From positions 1 through 46,941 of the forward strand of contig JADLHF010000181.1 in the NCBI GenBank assembly GCA_020848935.1: a stretch of DNA of 46,941 nt, in the 5' to 3' direction. Shown in pieces: positions 10,656 to 21,778 of this stretch. Under the pieces are notes generated by a model. The model was given only the letters and a program-made list of their open reading frames with translations. It was not told the DNA's origin and did not search any database. The stretch is from Acetobacteraceae bacterium. GTDB taxonomy: Bacteria > Pseudomonadota > Alphaproteobacteria > Acetobacterales > Acetobacteraceae. Each line of letters starts with the position of its first letter. Position 1 is the stretch's first letter. The position numbers were made by a program, and so were the translations under genes.

Positions 10656-11375
10656 CTAGCGCCGCACGCGCAACGGCGAGCCGGCGGCGATGAAGCGGGC
10701 GTCGATGGCATCGAGGTCGATGGCGCCGGCCGGATCGGCCCGGCGCGGGGCGGTGGCCAGCCCCGGCTCGCGGTCGCGCCGCCACAGCACCAGCAGGCGT
10801 TCGAGCTCGTCCAGCGGCGCCGCATGGTCGTCGGTGCGGATGCACAAATCCGGAAAATCCTCGCCGGTGAACAGGCGCAGGGCCGCCGATTGCTGGCCGC
10901 GGGCGTCGCCGCCGGCGCGCTGGCCGGCCTGCATCGCCGCCAGCATGCGTTCCGGCAGGGCGAGCGCGCCGCCGGCCCGGAAGCTGGCCAGCGTGTCGCC
11001 CACCACGGCGGCGCCGGCCAGCATGTTGCCGGCCACGCTGACCCCGGCGGCGGATTGGCTGCCGCACCACATCACGCAGTTCTCCCCGGTCCAGGCGGCG
11101 CTGCGGCCGTGGCGGTCGATGGCGTGGACCTGGCGCAGGCCACGCCCCGCGTCGCTGGCAATGGCGCCGCGGATGGCCAGCTCCGGGGTCAGGCCGCGGG
11201 CCATGGCGTCAAGGACCGCCGGGCCGAGATAGCGATTGGAGAAGCTCTGCGAGGCCACCGCACCGATTCCGGGGCGGATATGCGGCACGCTGGCGCCGAC
11301 GGCGAAGTTGCAGGTGGCGACGGCGACCGCCAGCGCGCCGGTGGCGGCGTCGTGGGCGAGGATGGACCAGGTCAT
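10656..11375 (-). CDS. DUF1028 family protein (Ntn-hydrolase-like)
   Basis: A 239-residue protein whose opening MTWSILAHDAATGALAVAVA, followed by FAVGASVPHIRPGIGAVASQ and SFSNRYLGPAVLDAMARG, is the signature of DUF1028, a family proposed to have an N-terminal-nucleophile-like fold. The central block ENCVMWCGSQSAAGVSVAGNML and the later LRLFTGEDFPDLCIRTDDH also fit. The biochemical function is unknown. No signal peptide is present. Its ATG overlaps the mobA stop by 4 bp (ATGA), so the pair is translationally coupled although no known pathway links DUF1028 to molybdenum cofactor. The start follows from that overlap and from the family N-terminus. Confidence 0.85.
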   Translation of the reverse strand: MTWSILAHDAATGALAVAVATCNFAVGASVPHIRPGIGAVASQSFSNRYLGPAVLDAMARGLTPELAIRGAIASDAGRGLRQVHAIDRHGRSAAWTGENCVMWCGSQSAAGVSVAGNMLAGAAVVGDTLASFRAGGALALPERMLAAMQAGQRAGGDARGQQSAALRLFTGEDFPDLCIRTDDHAAPLDELERLLVLWRRDREPGLATAPRRADPAGAIDLDAIDARFIAAGSPLRVRR

Positions 11376-12043
11376 GACTGCCCTCCGCAATGCGGTTTCG
11401 ATGATGGGCGAAGCCGCGGGTCCTGGCCAGCCGCGGCCAGATCCTCGGGCGTGTTGAGGTTGGCGAACGGGTCGCCATGGGTGATGGCGAAGTCGATCTC
11501 GGCCAGGCCCCGGCCACGCATCCAGGCCTGCACGCGGCGTTCGCCGGCGGCCAGTGCTGCGGCCAGCGCCGGCTCCAGCGCGACGCGCCACAGCGCGACC
11601 ACGGGATGCAGGCGCCCACCCGAGGCGGCACAGGACAGCGCGGCGCCGCCCCGGCCATGCCTCAGCCGTGCGACGAGGTCATGCGGCAGGAACGGCGTGT
11701 CGCCGGGCACCACCAGCAGGTCGTCCGCCCCCTGTTGGCGCGCCCAGCGCAGCCCGGCGAGCACACCGGCCAGGGGTCCAGGCGTGCCCGGCACGGGGTC
11801 CGGCAGCACCGGCAACCCCCAGGCGGCGAAGCGCGCCGGGTCGCCATTGGCGCTGAGCGCGACGGCGGCGACTTGCGGGACGATCCGCGCCAGCACGTGG
11901 TCCAGCAGCGTGCGCCCGTCCAGCAGGCGCAGCGGCTTGTCGCCGCCGCCCATGCGGCGCGCCTGGCCGCCGGCGAGAATCACCGCCACGGGTGGCGCCG
12001 CGACGGCGCAATGCGCATCCTGCGGAGGGATCGGGGAGGACAT
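11372..12043 (-). CDS. mobA: Molybdenum cofactor guanylyltransferase MobA
   Basis: Transfers GMP from GTP to molybdopterin to form the MGD cofactor of DMSO-reductase-family enzymes. The 223-residue protein has the nucleotide-binding start VILAGGQARRMGGGDKPL, the metal-site segment LLVVPGDTPFLP, HPVVALWRVALEPAL, and the C-terminal FANLNTPEDLA that is typical of MobA. The ATG at 12043 has no visible ribosome site; a GTG about 18 codons downstream (start of VAVILAGG) is an alternative. As drawn, its start is only 3 bp from the divergent SDR start, so one of the starts may be misplaced or the promoters lie inside the opposing genes. DUF1028 follows with a 4-bp overlap. Confidence 0.92.
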   Translation of the reverse strand: MSSPIPPQDAHCAVAAPPVAVILAGGQARRMGGGDKPLRLLDGRTLLDHVLARIVPQVAAVALSANGDPARFAAWGLPVLPDPVPGTPGPLAGVLAGLRWARQQGADDLLVVPGDTPFLPHDLVARLRHGRGGAALSCAASGGRLHPVVALWRVALEPALAAALAAGERRVQAWMRGRGLAEIDFAITHGDPFANLNTPEDLAAAGQDPRLRPSSKPHCGGQS

Positions 12044-12046
12044 GGC

Positions 12047-12769
12047 ATGAGGTTGGACGGGAAGGTGGCGCTTGTCACCGGCGGCTGTTCGGGCATCGGG
12101 GCGGCGATCGTGCAGCGCTTCCGCGCCGAGGGCGCCGTCGCCATTGCCGGCGATATCGCGGCGGAGGACGGGGCGGAGGCGCTGCGGCTGGACGTGGCCG
12201 ATCCGGCGAGCTGCGCGGCGGCCGTGGCGGTGGTGGTGGCCCGGCACGGGGGTTTGGACATCCTGGTCAATTCCGCCGGCATCGCGCGCGACATTCCGTT
12301 CCTGGACACCCCGGTGGAGGTGTTCGACCGGATCGTCGCCATCAACCTGCGCGGCACCTTCCTGATCGGCCAGGCGGCGGCGCGGGTGATGGCCGCCGGT
12401 GGCGCGATCATCAACATCGCCAGCGTCTCCGGCATGCGCGGCAATGTCGGGCGGGCGGCCTATGGTGCGTCCAAGGGCGGGGTGGTGACGCTGAGCCAGG
12501 TGATGGCGGCCGACCTCGCGCCGCTGGGCATCCGGGTCAACGTGATCGCGCCGGGGCCGATCGAGACGCCGCTGCTGGCGCCGATGCTGGCCACCGCGGG
12601 GGCGGCGGAATGGCGGGCGGCGGTGCCGCAAGGGCGGTTCGGCACGCCGGCGGATGTGGCGGCAGCGGCGGTGTACCTGGCCAGCGACGAGGCCGGGTTT
12701 GTCACCGGACATGTGCTGGCGGTGGATGGCGGGTTCCTGGCAGCGGGGTTGCGGAGGGCGCGGAATTGA
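12047..12769 (+). CDS. Short-chain dehydrogenase/reductase
   Basis: A 240-residue classical SDR. It shows the dinucleotide motif TGGCSGIG (residues 10-17), DVADPASC, the stabilising NSAGIA, the catalytic serine in IASVSG, YGASK with catalytic Tyr and Lys, and the terminal PGPIETPLL and VTGHVLAVDGGF. It is probably an NAD(P)-dependent oxidoreductase of the 3-oxoacyl-ACP reductase-like group; the substrate is unknown. GGAGG 8 bp upstream supports the ATG at 12047. The TGA stop overlaps the TTG start of the next gene. The low-spacing divergence from mobA suggests compact genome organisation rather than shared function. Confidence 0.92.
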   Translation: MRLDGKVALVTGGCSGIGAAIVQRFRAEGAVAIAGDIAAEDGAEALRLDVADPASCAAAVAVVVARHGGLDILVNSAGIARDIPFLDTPVEVFDRIVAINLRGTFLIGQAAARVMAAGGAIINIASVSGMRGNVGRAAYGASKGGVVTLSQVMAADLAPLGIRVNVIAPGPIETPLLAPMLATAGAAEWRAAVPQGRFGTPADVAAAAVYLASDEAGFVTGHVLAVDGGFLAAGLRRARN

Positions 12770-13311
12770 GGCCGCGGGTTCATATCACCGGCGCATCCGG
12801 CTGTGGGGTGACCACCTTGGGGGCTGCGCTGGCGTTGCGGCTGGGGGTGCCGTGGCATGACACCGACAGCTACTACTGGCTGGCGAGCGACCCCCCCTAT
12901 GTCACGCCGCGGCCGATACCGGAGCGGCTGGCGCGGCTGGCGCGGGCACTGGACGACGAGGTTGGCTGGGTGCTGTCGGGCGCGCTGGATCACTGGGGCG
13001 ATGCGCTGATCCCGCGCATCGGGATGGGCGTGTTCCTGCGCGTGCCGACGGCGGTGCGCATGGCGCGGCTGCGGGCGCGCGAGGTCGCCCGCTTCGGCGC
13101 CCGTATCGCGCCGGGGGGCGACATGCATCGCGGCAGCCAGGAATTCCTGGACTGGGCGGAAAGCTACGACGCTGGCGGATTCGAGCAGCGCAGCCTGGTG
13201 CGCCAGGAGGCGTGGCTGGCCGCCCTGCCCTGTCCGGTGCTGCGGCTGGACGGCAGTGCGCCGGCGGACAGCCTGCCGCCGCTGGTGGAGGCGGCGTGGC
13301 GAGGAGGGTGA
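12766..13311 (+). CDS. P-loop nucleotide kinase-like protein with atypical Walker A
   Basis: A 181-residue protein of the P-loop kinase superfamily. The N-terminal motif is ITGASGCGVTTLGAALA (residues 7-23), which has the form GxxGxGxTT but carries Val15 at the position of the usual Lys. It is followed by LGVPWHDTDSYYW, an acidic DTD motif as in adenylate/shikimate kinase relatives, then ERLARLARAL, WVLSGALDHWGD and a lid-like Arg-rich segment RMARLRAREVARFG. The start is a TTG at 12766 overlapping the SDR stop (TTGA), with GGAGGG 8 bp upstream; no better start exists in frame. The function is unknown; it may bind a nucleotide without normal phosphotransfer. Confidence 0.75.
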   Translation: MRPRVHITGASGCGVTTLGAALALRLGVPWHDTDSYYWLASDPPYVTPRPIPERLARLARALDDEVGWVLSGALDHWGDALIPRIGMGVFLRVPTAVRMARLRAREVARFGARIAPGGDMHRGSQEFLDWAESYDAGGFEQRSLVRQEAWLAALPCPVLRLDGSAPADSLPPLVEAAWRGG

Positions 13312-13318
13312 GCCCGGC

Positions 13319-14092
13319 TCAACCCTTGCGATTGTCGGCGAGGAAATCGGCCATGCGCCGGGCCGGTTCCGGCGTGGTCCAGGCTTCGGCGAAGCTGTCG
13401 ATGCCGGCGGCGATGGCGCCGGCGATGCCGCGTTCCTCCCACTGCGCGATCAGGGATTTCTGCAGGCGGATGGCGTGCGGCGCGCCGGCGAGAAGGTCGG
13501 CCAGCACGCGATCGATGGCGGCGTCAAGCTCGGCGGCGGGCACGACTTCCTCCACCATGCCCCAGGCCAGGGCCTTTGCGGCGTCGAAGGTCTCGCCGGT
13601 CATCAGAATGCGCCGCGTGCGGCCCCAGCCGATCAGCCGCGGCAGCAGCGCGGCCTCGATCACGCTGGGGATGCCGACACGCACCTCGGGCATGCCCATC
13701 ACCGCGTCGTCGCTGGCGATGCGCATGTCGCAGGCCGCGGCGACTTCCAGGCCGCCGCCGAGGCAGTAGCCCTGCATGCGGGCGATGACGGGGACCGGCA
13801 GGGCGCGGATGGCGCTGCAGACATTGTGCAGCTGGGTGATGAAGGCGCGCGCGGTGGCGGGGGTGAGGCCCGCCATCTCGCGGATATCGGCGCCACCGAT
13901 CAGGGCGCGGGTGCCGGCCCCGGCCAGCACGACGGCGCGCAGCGTGTCGTCGGCGGCGAGGCGGCGGAAGGCGGCCTCGAGCGCGGCGGACAGGGCGGAG
14001 TTCAGCACGTTCAGCTTGGCCCGGTTGTCGATCACCACGCGGGCAATGCGGCCGCCGGCGCGATCCTCGAATGTTGTCACGATATCGGGCAT
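13319..14092 (-). CDS. Enoyl-CoA hydratase/isomerase family protein
   Basis: A 257-residue crotonase-fold enzyme. Landmarks are the oxyanion-hole segment GGADIREMAG, the second oxyanion and first glutamate region YCLGGGLEVAAACD, and PEVRVGIPSVIEAALLPRLIG with the second glutamate, so both catalytic acids of hydratases appear present. The ending AWTTPEPARRMADFLADNRKG is typical. It may act in beta-oxidation or another acyl-CoA pathway. It is convergent with the P-loop gene (7-bp gap) and divergent from msrA. The start at 14092 fits the family; an in-frame ATG 13 codons earlier (14131) adds non-homologous sequence. Confidence 0.9.
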   Translation of the reverse strand: MPDIVTTFEDRAGGRIARVVIDNRAKLNVLNSALSAALEAAFRRLAADDTLRAVVLAGAGTRALIGGADIREMAGLTPATARAFITQLHNVCSAIRALPVPVIARMQGYCLGGGLEVAAACDMRIASDDAVMGMPEVRVGIPSVIEAALLPRLIGWGRTRRILMTGETFDAAKALAWGMVEEVVPAAELDAAIDRVLADLLAGAPHAIRLQKSLIAQWEERGIAGAIAAGIDSFAEAWTTPEPARRMADFLADNRKG

Positions 14093-14162
14093 GGCGGGTC
14101 TTTCCCCTGGCTGGACAATGCTTGGCACCATGCCAACCTATGCGGGATCACGGGAGGATGCG

Positions 14163-14708
<546 letters not shown>

Positions 14709-14862
14709 CACGCAGCGTGCATGACAGGCGCCGTGGCCCCTGGCGCGGGTGATGGCCGATCGCTTCGCGACACACGGGGGAAGACGCCCGCCGGCCGCGC
14801 CGCGGCGTGCCGTTCGCGCCGGACGCTGACGTCGCCCAGGAACAGAAGTGCTTCCCTGCAGC

Positions 14863-15711
14863 CTACCGCGTCGCGAGCGCCCCGCTGGCGAGTTCGATGA
14901 TCTCGTTGGTGATTTCCTCCTGGCGCAACTGGCGGGACTGGGCGCGCAGGCTGTCCAGCGTCTTGGCGACGTTGGAGCGGGCGGCGATCATGGCGCGCAT
15001 GCGCGCGGCGTTCTCGGCGGCGAAGGACAGCATCAGCGCCTCGCAGATCTCGGCGAAGACGTACTCCTCCACCAGCCCGGCGAGCAGCCGCCGCGGTGGC
15101 ATGGTCAGCAGCGGCGCGACGAGGTTGCGCGACGGCGGGAAGCGGCGGAAATCGAACGGAACCAGCTGCTTCATGGCAACGCCCGGAATATCGGCGGCGG
15201 CGGGCGTGCTGTGGACCATGGCGACGCGCGCCACGGCGCCGCCGTCCAGCAGTTGGAACAGGGCCGCGGCGATGCGGTTGGCCAGGGATGCGACCTGACC
15301 GGCGCGGGCGGCCATCGGGGCTGACCAGGCAACCGGCATGCCGCGCTCCTGGGCCATCGCCAGGCCGCGGCTGCCGACCACCAGCAGGGCCCGGGGCGCG
15401 GCGGCGGGCAGACCGGCGACGACATCGAGCACGCGCTCGTTGAAGGCACCGGCGAAGCCCTGTTCGGCGCAGAGCACGATGACCGCATCGCCGTCCGCCG
15501 CCGCGCCGGCCGGACGGTCGGAGTCCGACACCAGGGCCAGCGCGCTGCCGATCGCGCCGCCGATCATCGCGGCGTAGGCGCGGATGCCGTCGAGCTGGGC
15601 GATCGCCTCGCGCGAGCGGGAAGCGGCGATGCCGCGCATGGCGGCGATCACCGCGGAGATCTGGTCCACCGAGCCGATGCGCGCCTGGACCTCGGCGAGC
15701 CTGCCCGTCAT
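14863..15711 (-). CDS. atpG: N-ATPase gamma subunit
   Basis: Central rotor shaft of the membrane ATPase, 282 residues. The N-terminal helix (MTGRLAEVQARIGSVDQIS) and the C-terminal helix (MIAARSNVAKTLDSLRAQSR, then EITNEIIELASGALA) are the conserved gamma ends that form the coiled coil inside the alpha/beta hexamer; the middle has the Rossmann-like part (VIVLCAEQGFAGAFNERVL). It is the last gene of the operon, 10 bp after atpA, matching the atpDCQRBEFAG order of N-ATPases. The operon has no delta subunit gene, as expected for this class. Confidence 0.9.
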   Translation of the reverse strand: MTGRLAEVQARIGSVDQISAVIAAMRGIAASRSREAIAQLDGIRAYAAMIGGAIGSALALVSDSDRPAGAAADGDAVIVLCAEQGFAGAFNERVLDVVAGLPAAAPRALLVVGSRGLAMAQERGMPVAWSAPMAARAGQVASLANRIAAALFQLLDGGAVARVAMVHSTPAAADIPGVAMKQLVPFDFRRFPPSRNLVAPLLTMPPRRLLAGLVEEYVFAEICEALMLSFAAENAARMRAMIAARSNVAKTLDSLRAQSRQLRQEEITNEIIELASGALATR

Positions 15712-15721
15712 GACGACCGGG

Positions 15722-17239
15722 TCATGGCGGCGGGACCAGTGTTGCCGCCAGGGCGCGGGTGGCGGCGACCAGGCGGGCGCGCAGGGCGGGGTCCAGCACG
15801 CCGGATTTCTCCAGCGCCGCGACGGCGGCGAATTCCTGGGCGTCGAGATGGGCGGGAAGGCGGGCACGCAGGGTGGCGATCGCGCTGGCCGGCAGCGTGT
15901 CCAGCACACCATCGGTCAGGGCGGCCAGCAGGGCGACCTGGTCGGACAGGCGCAGGTTGGTGAAGCGGGGTTGCGCCAGCAGGGCGCGGATGCGCTCGCC
16001 GCGGGTGATCTGGGCCTTGACGCGGGCGTCGGTGATGGCGCCGAAGCGGCTGAACATCTCCAGCTCGACGAACTGCGCGTAATCCAGGCGGATGCGGCCG
16101 GCGACCTCGCGCAAGGCCGGACGCTGCGCCTTGCCGCCGACGCGGCTGACGCTGAGGCCGACATTGACCGCCGGGCGCTGGTTGGCGGCGAACAGGCGGG
16201 CATCCAGCACGATCTGGCCGTCGGTGATCGAGATCAGGTTGGTGGGGATGTAGGCGGAGAGATTGCCGGCATCGGTCTCGGCAATCGGCAGGGCGGTGAG
16301 CGAGCCGCCGCCATGTTCGGCGGAGAGTTTTGCCGCACGCTCCAGCAGCCGCGCGTGAACGAAGAAGATGTCGCCGGGAAAGGCCTCCCGCCCCGGCGGC
16401 TGGCGGGTGAGCAGGGCCAGTTCGCGGTGCGTGGCGGCGTGCTTGGACATGTCGTCGATGACGATCAGGGCGTGCTGGCCGCGGTCGCGGAAGTATTCGG
16501 CGATGGTGAAGCCGGCGAAGGGGGCGAGCCATTGCAGCCCCGGCGCGGCGGCGGCCGAGGTGACGACGAAGACGCAACGTTCCGCCGCGCCGTGCTGGCG
16601 CACCGCCTGGATCACCCGTTCCACCGCGCTGGCGCGCTGGCCGACAGCGACATAGACGCAGACGATATCGGTGTCCTTCTGGGCGACGATGGCATCCACG
16701 GCGATGGAGGTCTTGCCGGTGGCACGGTCGCCGATGATCAGTTCGCGCTGGCCGCGGCCGATGGTGAGCAGGGTATCGACCACCAGGATGCCGGTGGCGA
16801 CGGGTTCGGAGACCAGGTCACGGGCGATGATCGGCGGGGCTGGGCGTTCGGCGGGCAGGATGGCTTCGGCGACGACCGGCTCGGTGCCGTCAAGCGGGCG
16901 GCCCAGCGGATCGACGATGCGCCCGAGCAGGCCGGGGCCGACGGGCACGCGCGCCACTTCGCCGCTGCCGCGGACATGGCTGCCGGCGGCAATGGTGATG
17001 CTGTTGTCCAGCAGCACGGCGGCGATCTCGTCGGGCTCCAGGGTCAGCACGTAGCCGCTGGCGCCGCCGTCGAAGTGCAGCAGTTCGCCGAGGCGGATAT
17101 CGGGCAGGCCGGAGATGTGGGCGATGCCGTCGGCCACCCGCTCCACCCGGCCGCGGGTCTGTGCCTCGGGCGCCAGCCTGGTGGCCGCCACGGTGGCGCG
17201 GCTGCGGGCCAGCCAGGCGGCGGCCTCGGGCGCGTTCAT
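15722..17239 (-). CDS. atpA: N-ATPase alpha subunit
   Basis: Non-catalytic nucleotide-binding subunit, 505 residues. It has [15 protein letters not shown] (P-loop; most F-ATPases have GDRQTGKT), the DDMSKHA segment, [20 protein letters not shown], the DGQIVL block and the arginine finger in [10 protein letters not shown]. Length and order are those of a full alpha subunit. The start ATG at 17239 overlaps the atpF stop by 4 bp (ATGA). The N-terminal regulatory portion is shorter and more alanine-rich than in ordinary F-type alpha subunits, consistent with an N-ATPase. Confidence 0.95.
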   Translation of the reverse strand: MNAPEAAAWLARSRATVAATRLAPEAQTRGRVERVADGIAHISGLPDIRLGELLHFDGGASGYVLTLEPDEIAAVLLDNSITIAAGSHVRGSGEVARVPVGPGLLGRIVDPLGRPLDGTEPVVAEAILPAERPAPPIIARDLVSEPVATGILVVDTLLTIGRGQRELIIGDRATGKTSIAVDAIVAQKDTDIVCVYVAVGQRASAVERVIQAVRQHGAAERCVFVVTSAAAAPGLQWLAPFAGFTIAEYFRDRGQHALIVIDDMSKHAATHRELALLTRQPPGREAFPGDIFFVHARLLERAAKLSAEHGGGSLTALPIAETDAGNLSAYIPTNLISITDGQIVLDARLFAANQRPAVNVGLSVSRVGGKAQRPALREVAGRIRLDYAQFVELEMFSRFGAITDARVKAQITRGERIRALLAQPRFTNLRLSDQVALLAALTDGVLDTLPASAIATLRARLPAHLDAQEFAAVAALEKSGVLDPALRARLVAATRALAATLVPPP

Positions 17240-17985
17240 GCCGCCGCCGCGGAGTCGTGCGCCAGGGCGGCGGCAATCCGTTCCAGGTCGGCGCGGAAGC
17301 TGTTGCGCACCACGGCGTGCGGCGAGTCCAGTTCGAGCCCGGCAATCACGGTGGGGTCGACGGAGATCGCAAGGGTGACGGGGCGGCCGAGGGCGGCGGC
17401 GAGGCTGTCGCGGCAGGACTGGGCCTCCGCCTCGGTCAGGGCACGGGCGGCGCGAAGGGGCACGGGCGCCCCGTCGGCGCCGATGCTGGCCCGGGCGGCT
17501 TCCGGCAGGGCGGCGACACCCTCGGCCAGGCCGCCGATGAAGCCGGCGATGCGGGCGGATTCCGGCAGGCGGGACAGCAGGCGGGCGGCGATATCGACCG
17601 CCAGGCGGCAGGCGCGGCCGTCGGCATCGATGGCCTCGCTGGCGCGGGTGCGCTCGATCGCCTGCTGGGCCTGGTTGCGCAGCTGGCTGGCCTGTTCGCG
17701 CGCGGCGGCAAGCAGGGCGGCGGTCTCGGCCTTGGCATCCTCGGAGGCCTGTTGCAGGGCCGCGGCGCGGTTCTCGGCGATGGCGGCCGTGGCGGCCTCC
17801 GCCTTGGCCTGCTCGGCGGCGGCCGCCTCGCGGGCGGCGCGGGCCTCGACAAGCAGGCGCACCGCCTCGGCCGTGCGCGCGGTGATGATGGCCGCGACCG
17901 GGCGGAACAGGTAGCGTGCCAGAATCCAGATCAGGACGAGAAGGTTCGCGACCTGAAAGCCCAGCGTCCACCAATCTATGCGCAT
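17236..17985 (-). CDS. atpF: N-ATPase b subunit (long form)
   Basis: Peripheral stalk subunit of 249 residues. A single N-terminal membrane anchor ([19 protein letters not shown]) is followed by a long alanine- and charge-rich helix (about residues 35-120), then a C-terminal globular part with a delta-like flavour ([20 protein letters not shown]). This fits N-ATPases, which lack a separate delta gene: the long b subunit appears to replace b plus delta. It lies 13 bp after atpE and overlaps atpA by 4 bp. Confidence 0.9.
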   Translation of the reverse strand: MRIDWWTLGFQVANLLVLIWILARYLFRPVAAIITARTAEAVRLLVEARAAREAAAAEQAKAEAATAAIAENRAAALQQASEDAKAETAALLAAAREQASQLRNQAQQAIERTRASEAIDADGRACRLAVDIAARLLSRLPESARIAGFIGGLAEGVAALPEAARASIGADGAPVPLRAARALTEAEAQSCRDSLAAALGRPVTLAISVDPTVIAGLELDSPHAVVRNSFRADLERIAAALAHDSAAAA

Positions 17986-17998
17986 CGTGCTGCGCCGC

Positions 17999-18244
17999 TC
18001 ACTTCACGAACGGATTGGCGAAGAGCAGCAGCAGGGCGACCACCAGGCAGTAGATCGCCGTGGTTTCGATCATCGCCAGGCCGACGAACAGGGTGCGCGA
18101 CAGCGTACCGGCGGCCTCCGGCTGGCGGGCAATGGCGTCCAGTGCGGCGGCGACCGCGCGGCCCTCGGCCAAGGCCGGACCGAGGGCGCCGAAGGAGACG
18201 GCGAAGGCGGCCGCGACGATGCTGGCGATCTCGATGCTGTTCAT
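17999..18244 (-). CDS. atpE: N-ATPase c subunit (Na+-type ring)
   Basis: An 81-residue hairpin proteolipid that forms the rotor ring. Helix 1 ends near [16 protein letters not shown], with the loop ARQPE, and helix 2 reads [20 protein letters not shown]. Glu60 is the ion-carrying carboxylate; Thr61, Thr62 and Tyr65 follow it in the pattern of Na+-binding c subunits, and Glu27 in helix 1 sits where Na+-type rings have a liganding Gln or Glu. This suggests Na+ (possibly also H+) translocation, as proposed for N-ATPases. The ATG at 18244 overlaps the atpB stop by 4 bp; 13 bp separate it from atpF. Confidence 0.94.
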   Translation of the reverse strand: MNSIEIASIVAAAFAVSFGALGPALAEGRAVAAALDAIARQPEAAGTLSRTLFVGLAMIETTAIYCLVVALLLLFANPFVK

Positions 18245-18942
18245 GGCGAATTTCCTGGTTGTGGCGGCGGCCGGTCCGGCCCGTCGCCGCCGACCGCGGC
18301 CCCGATGAAGACGCTGGCCAGCACGGCGAAGATATAGGCCTGCACCGCGCCGGTCAGCAGGTCGAGCGCCATCAGCGGGATCGGCACCAGCAGCCCGGCC
18401 AGGCTGAGGACAACGCCGATGACGAACACGCCGCTCATCACATTGCCGAACAGGCGCACGATCAGGGCGAAGGTGCGGGTGATCTGCTCGACGATGTTCA
18501 GCGGGATCATCACCCAGCTCGGCTCGGCGAAGGTGCGCAGATAGCCGCCCAGGCCGCGGGCGCGGATGCCGAGCACGATGGTGGCGGCGAAGACGATCAA
18601 CGCCAGCGCGGCATCGGTTTCCAGATGGGCGGTCGGCGGCTTGATGCCGGGCACCAGCGAGGACCAGTTGGCGACGAGCACAAACAGGAAAATGGTGCCG
18701 ATCAGGGCGCGGTAGGGGGCGGGGTCGGCCTGCATGGTGTCGCGGATCTGGGCGTCGATGGTGCCGACCACCAGTTCCAGCACCGCCTGGCGGCGCGACG
18801 GCACCAGGGTGAGCCGGCGCGTGGCCAGGGCGCAGAACCCGCCCAGCAGCGCCATGATCGCCCAGGTGACCAGCACCGAAGAGGTGATCGGCACCCCGCC
18901 GAGCGTGAACACCGGCAGCAGGATGAGGGGGGAGTCCATCAT
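18241..18942 (-). CDS. atpB: N-ATPase a subunit
   Basis: Ion-channel subunit of 233 residues with about five to six membrane helices. The conserved segment [18 protein letters not shown] carries the essential arginine that faces the c ring, and the last helix region is [18 protein letters not shown]. An earlier loop, [19 protein letters not shown], is typical of subunit a. Two adjacent ATGs exist (18942 and 18939); the first overlaps the atpR stop (ATGA) and is preferred. The C-terminal tail is short and proline-rich. Confidence 0.94.
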   Translation of the reverse strand: MMDSPLILLPVFTLGGVPITSSVLVTWAIMALLGGFCALATRRLTLVPSRRQAVLELVVGTIDAQIRDTMQADPAPYRALIGTIFLFVLVANWSSLVPGIKPPTAHLETDAALALIVFAATIVLGIRARGLGGYLRTFAEPSWVMIPLNIVEQITRTFALIVRLFGNVMSGVFVIGVVLSLAGLLVPIPLMALDLLTGAVQAYIFAVLASVFIGAAVGGDGPDRPPPQPGNSP

Positions 18943-19259
18943 TGTCCGCCCTCCCCGCCCGCGCGGTGCCGGCGCAGCACCACGGCGCGGGCCAGCAGCA
19001 GGCCGAGCGCGCCGCACAGCAGGGCGGTGGCACCGAAATAGGCCAGCCCGCCCAGCCCGGCGATCAGCACGCCGAAGCGCAGCGCCTGCATCCCGAAGGC
19101 GCGCGCCGCGCCACCGGTGGCGAACAGGCTGGCATTGCGGCGCAGCGAGATGAAATGCGCCAGCCCCAGCACCACGCCGGCCGCAAAGCCGCCGGTGGCG
19201 CGCGCGGCGAAAGCGACGTCGATCGGCAGGGACGGGATCATCTTCCGGGTCATCTCCAT
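18939..19259 (-). CDS. atpR: N-ATPase-associated membrane protein AtpR
   Basis: A 106-residue protein with three hydrophobic segments (about residues 12-35, 50-75 and 78-97) and a conserved-looking [20 protein letters not shown], where the His/Arg region abuts the first helix. Position and size match AtpR, the small membrane protein found only in N-ATPase operons and suggested to help c-ring assembly or complex stability. The ATG at 19259 overlaps the atpQ stop (TGATG). A longer in-frame start (19283) would run further into atpQ. Confidence 0.85.
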   Translation of the reverse strand: MEMTRKMIPSLPIDVAFAARATGGFAAGVVLGLAHFISLRRNASLFATGGAARAFGMQALRFGVLIAGLGGLAYFGATALLCGALGLLLARAVVLRRHRAGGEGGQ

Positions 19260-19560
19260 CAGAAGCGCCGCATCCATTTCCACGCCGACCAGAAGCCGAT
19301 GGTGACGCCGACCATCAGCAGGGTGGCGGAGAACTGGATGCCGCTGGCGAAATACCGGTCAAGCCAGCGGCCGAGGAACAGGCCCAGCAGGGTGGGGGCG
19401 ATGACGGTCCAGCCGAGCACCCCGATCTGGCCGAGCCGTGCGCCCAGCGAGGGCTCGGGATTGGCGGCGGCGTGGCGGGCGCGCTCGGCGGCCTGGCGGG
19501 CGGCGGCGGACAGGCGGTCGGGGTCGGTGCCTTCGGGGGGTTGCGGGTCGGTGGCGCCGG

Positions 19561-19564
<4 letters not shown>
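19259..19564 (-). CDS. atpQ: AtpI-like assembly protein AtpQ
   Basis: A 101-residue protein with an acidic, alanine-rich cytoplasmic N-terminus (about 45 residues) and two membrane helices (VLGWTVIAPTLLGLFLGRWL and ATLLMVGVTIGFWSAWKWM). This is the AtpI-like AtpQ of N-ATPase operons, probably a chaperone for c-ring assembly. It starts inside the last codons of atpC (ATGA overlap) and its stop overlaps the atpR start. Confidence 0.86.
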
Positions 19565-21557
<1,993 letters not shown>

Positions 21558-21573
21558 TCAAGCCTGCCCGGCG

Positions 21574-21768
21574 TCAGCCCGGCAGGGCGGCCAGGGCAGC
21601 GCGCAATGGGGCGGTGTCGCTGGCGGTGGCGTCGGGCCGTTCCAGCCAGATTCGCGGGCGCTGGGTGGCATGGCGGCCGGTGCGCAGGAAGAATCGCGGT
21701 CAGGGCTTGCGCGGGGCGATCATGCCGGACCGGCCGTGGACGGCGAACAGGCCGGCCCGGCGGGTCAT
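21574..21768 (-). pseudogene. Probable degenerate small gene with in-frame TGA
   Basis: Reading from the ATG at 21768 gives 22 codons, a TGA at 21700-21702, then 41 more codons in the same frame to a TGA at 21574-21576. The second part (RFFLRTGRHATQRPRIWLER, then a segment ending ALAALPG) has the codon character of a real protein. It starts 10 bp after the stop of the membrane-protein gene and lies before atpD. I do not recognise the family. It may be a gene killed by a nonsense change, a remnant, or non-coding sequence. Confidence 0.35.
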
Positions 21769-21778
21769 CGGCGCCTCG

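Noticed and set aside
14709-14862. A small gene between msrA and atpG
   Set aside because: No frame has a convincing start or conserved composition; the region is probably 3' untranslated sequence of both convergent genes.
21700-21702. In-frame TGA as a selenocysteine codon
   Set aside because: There is no recognisable SECIS-like element and no selenoprotein family match.
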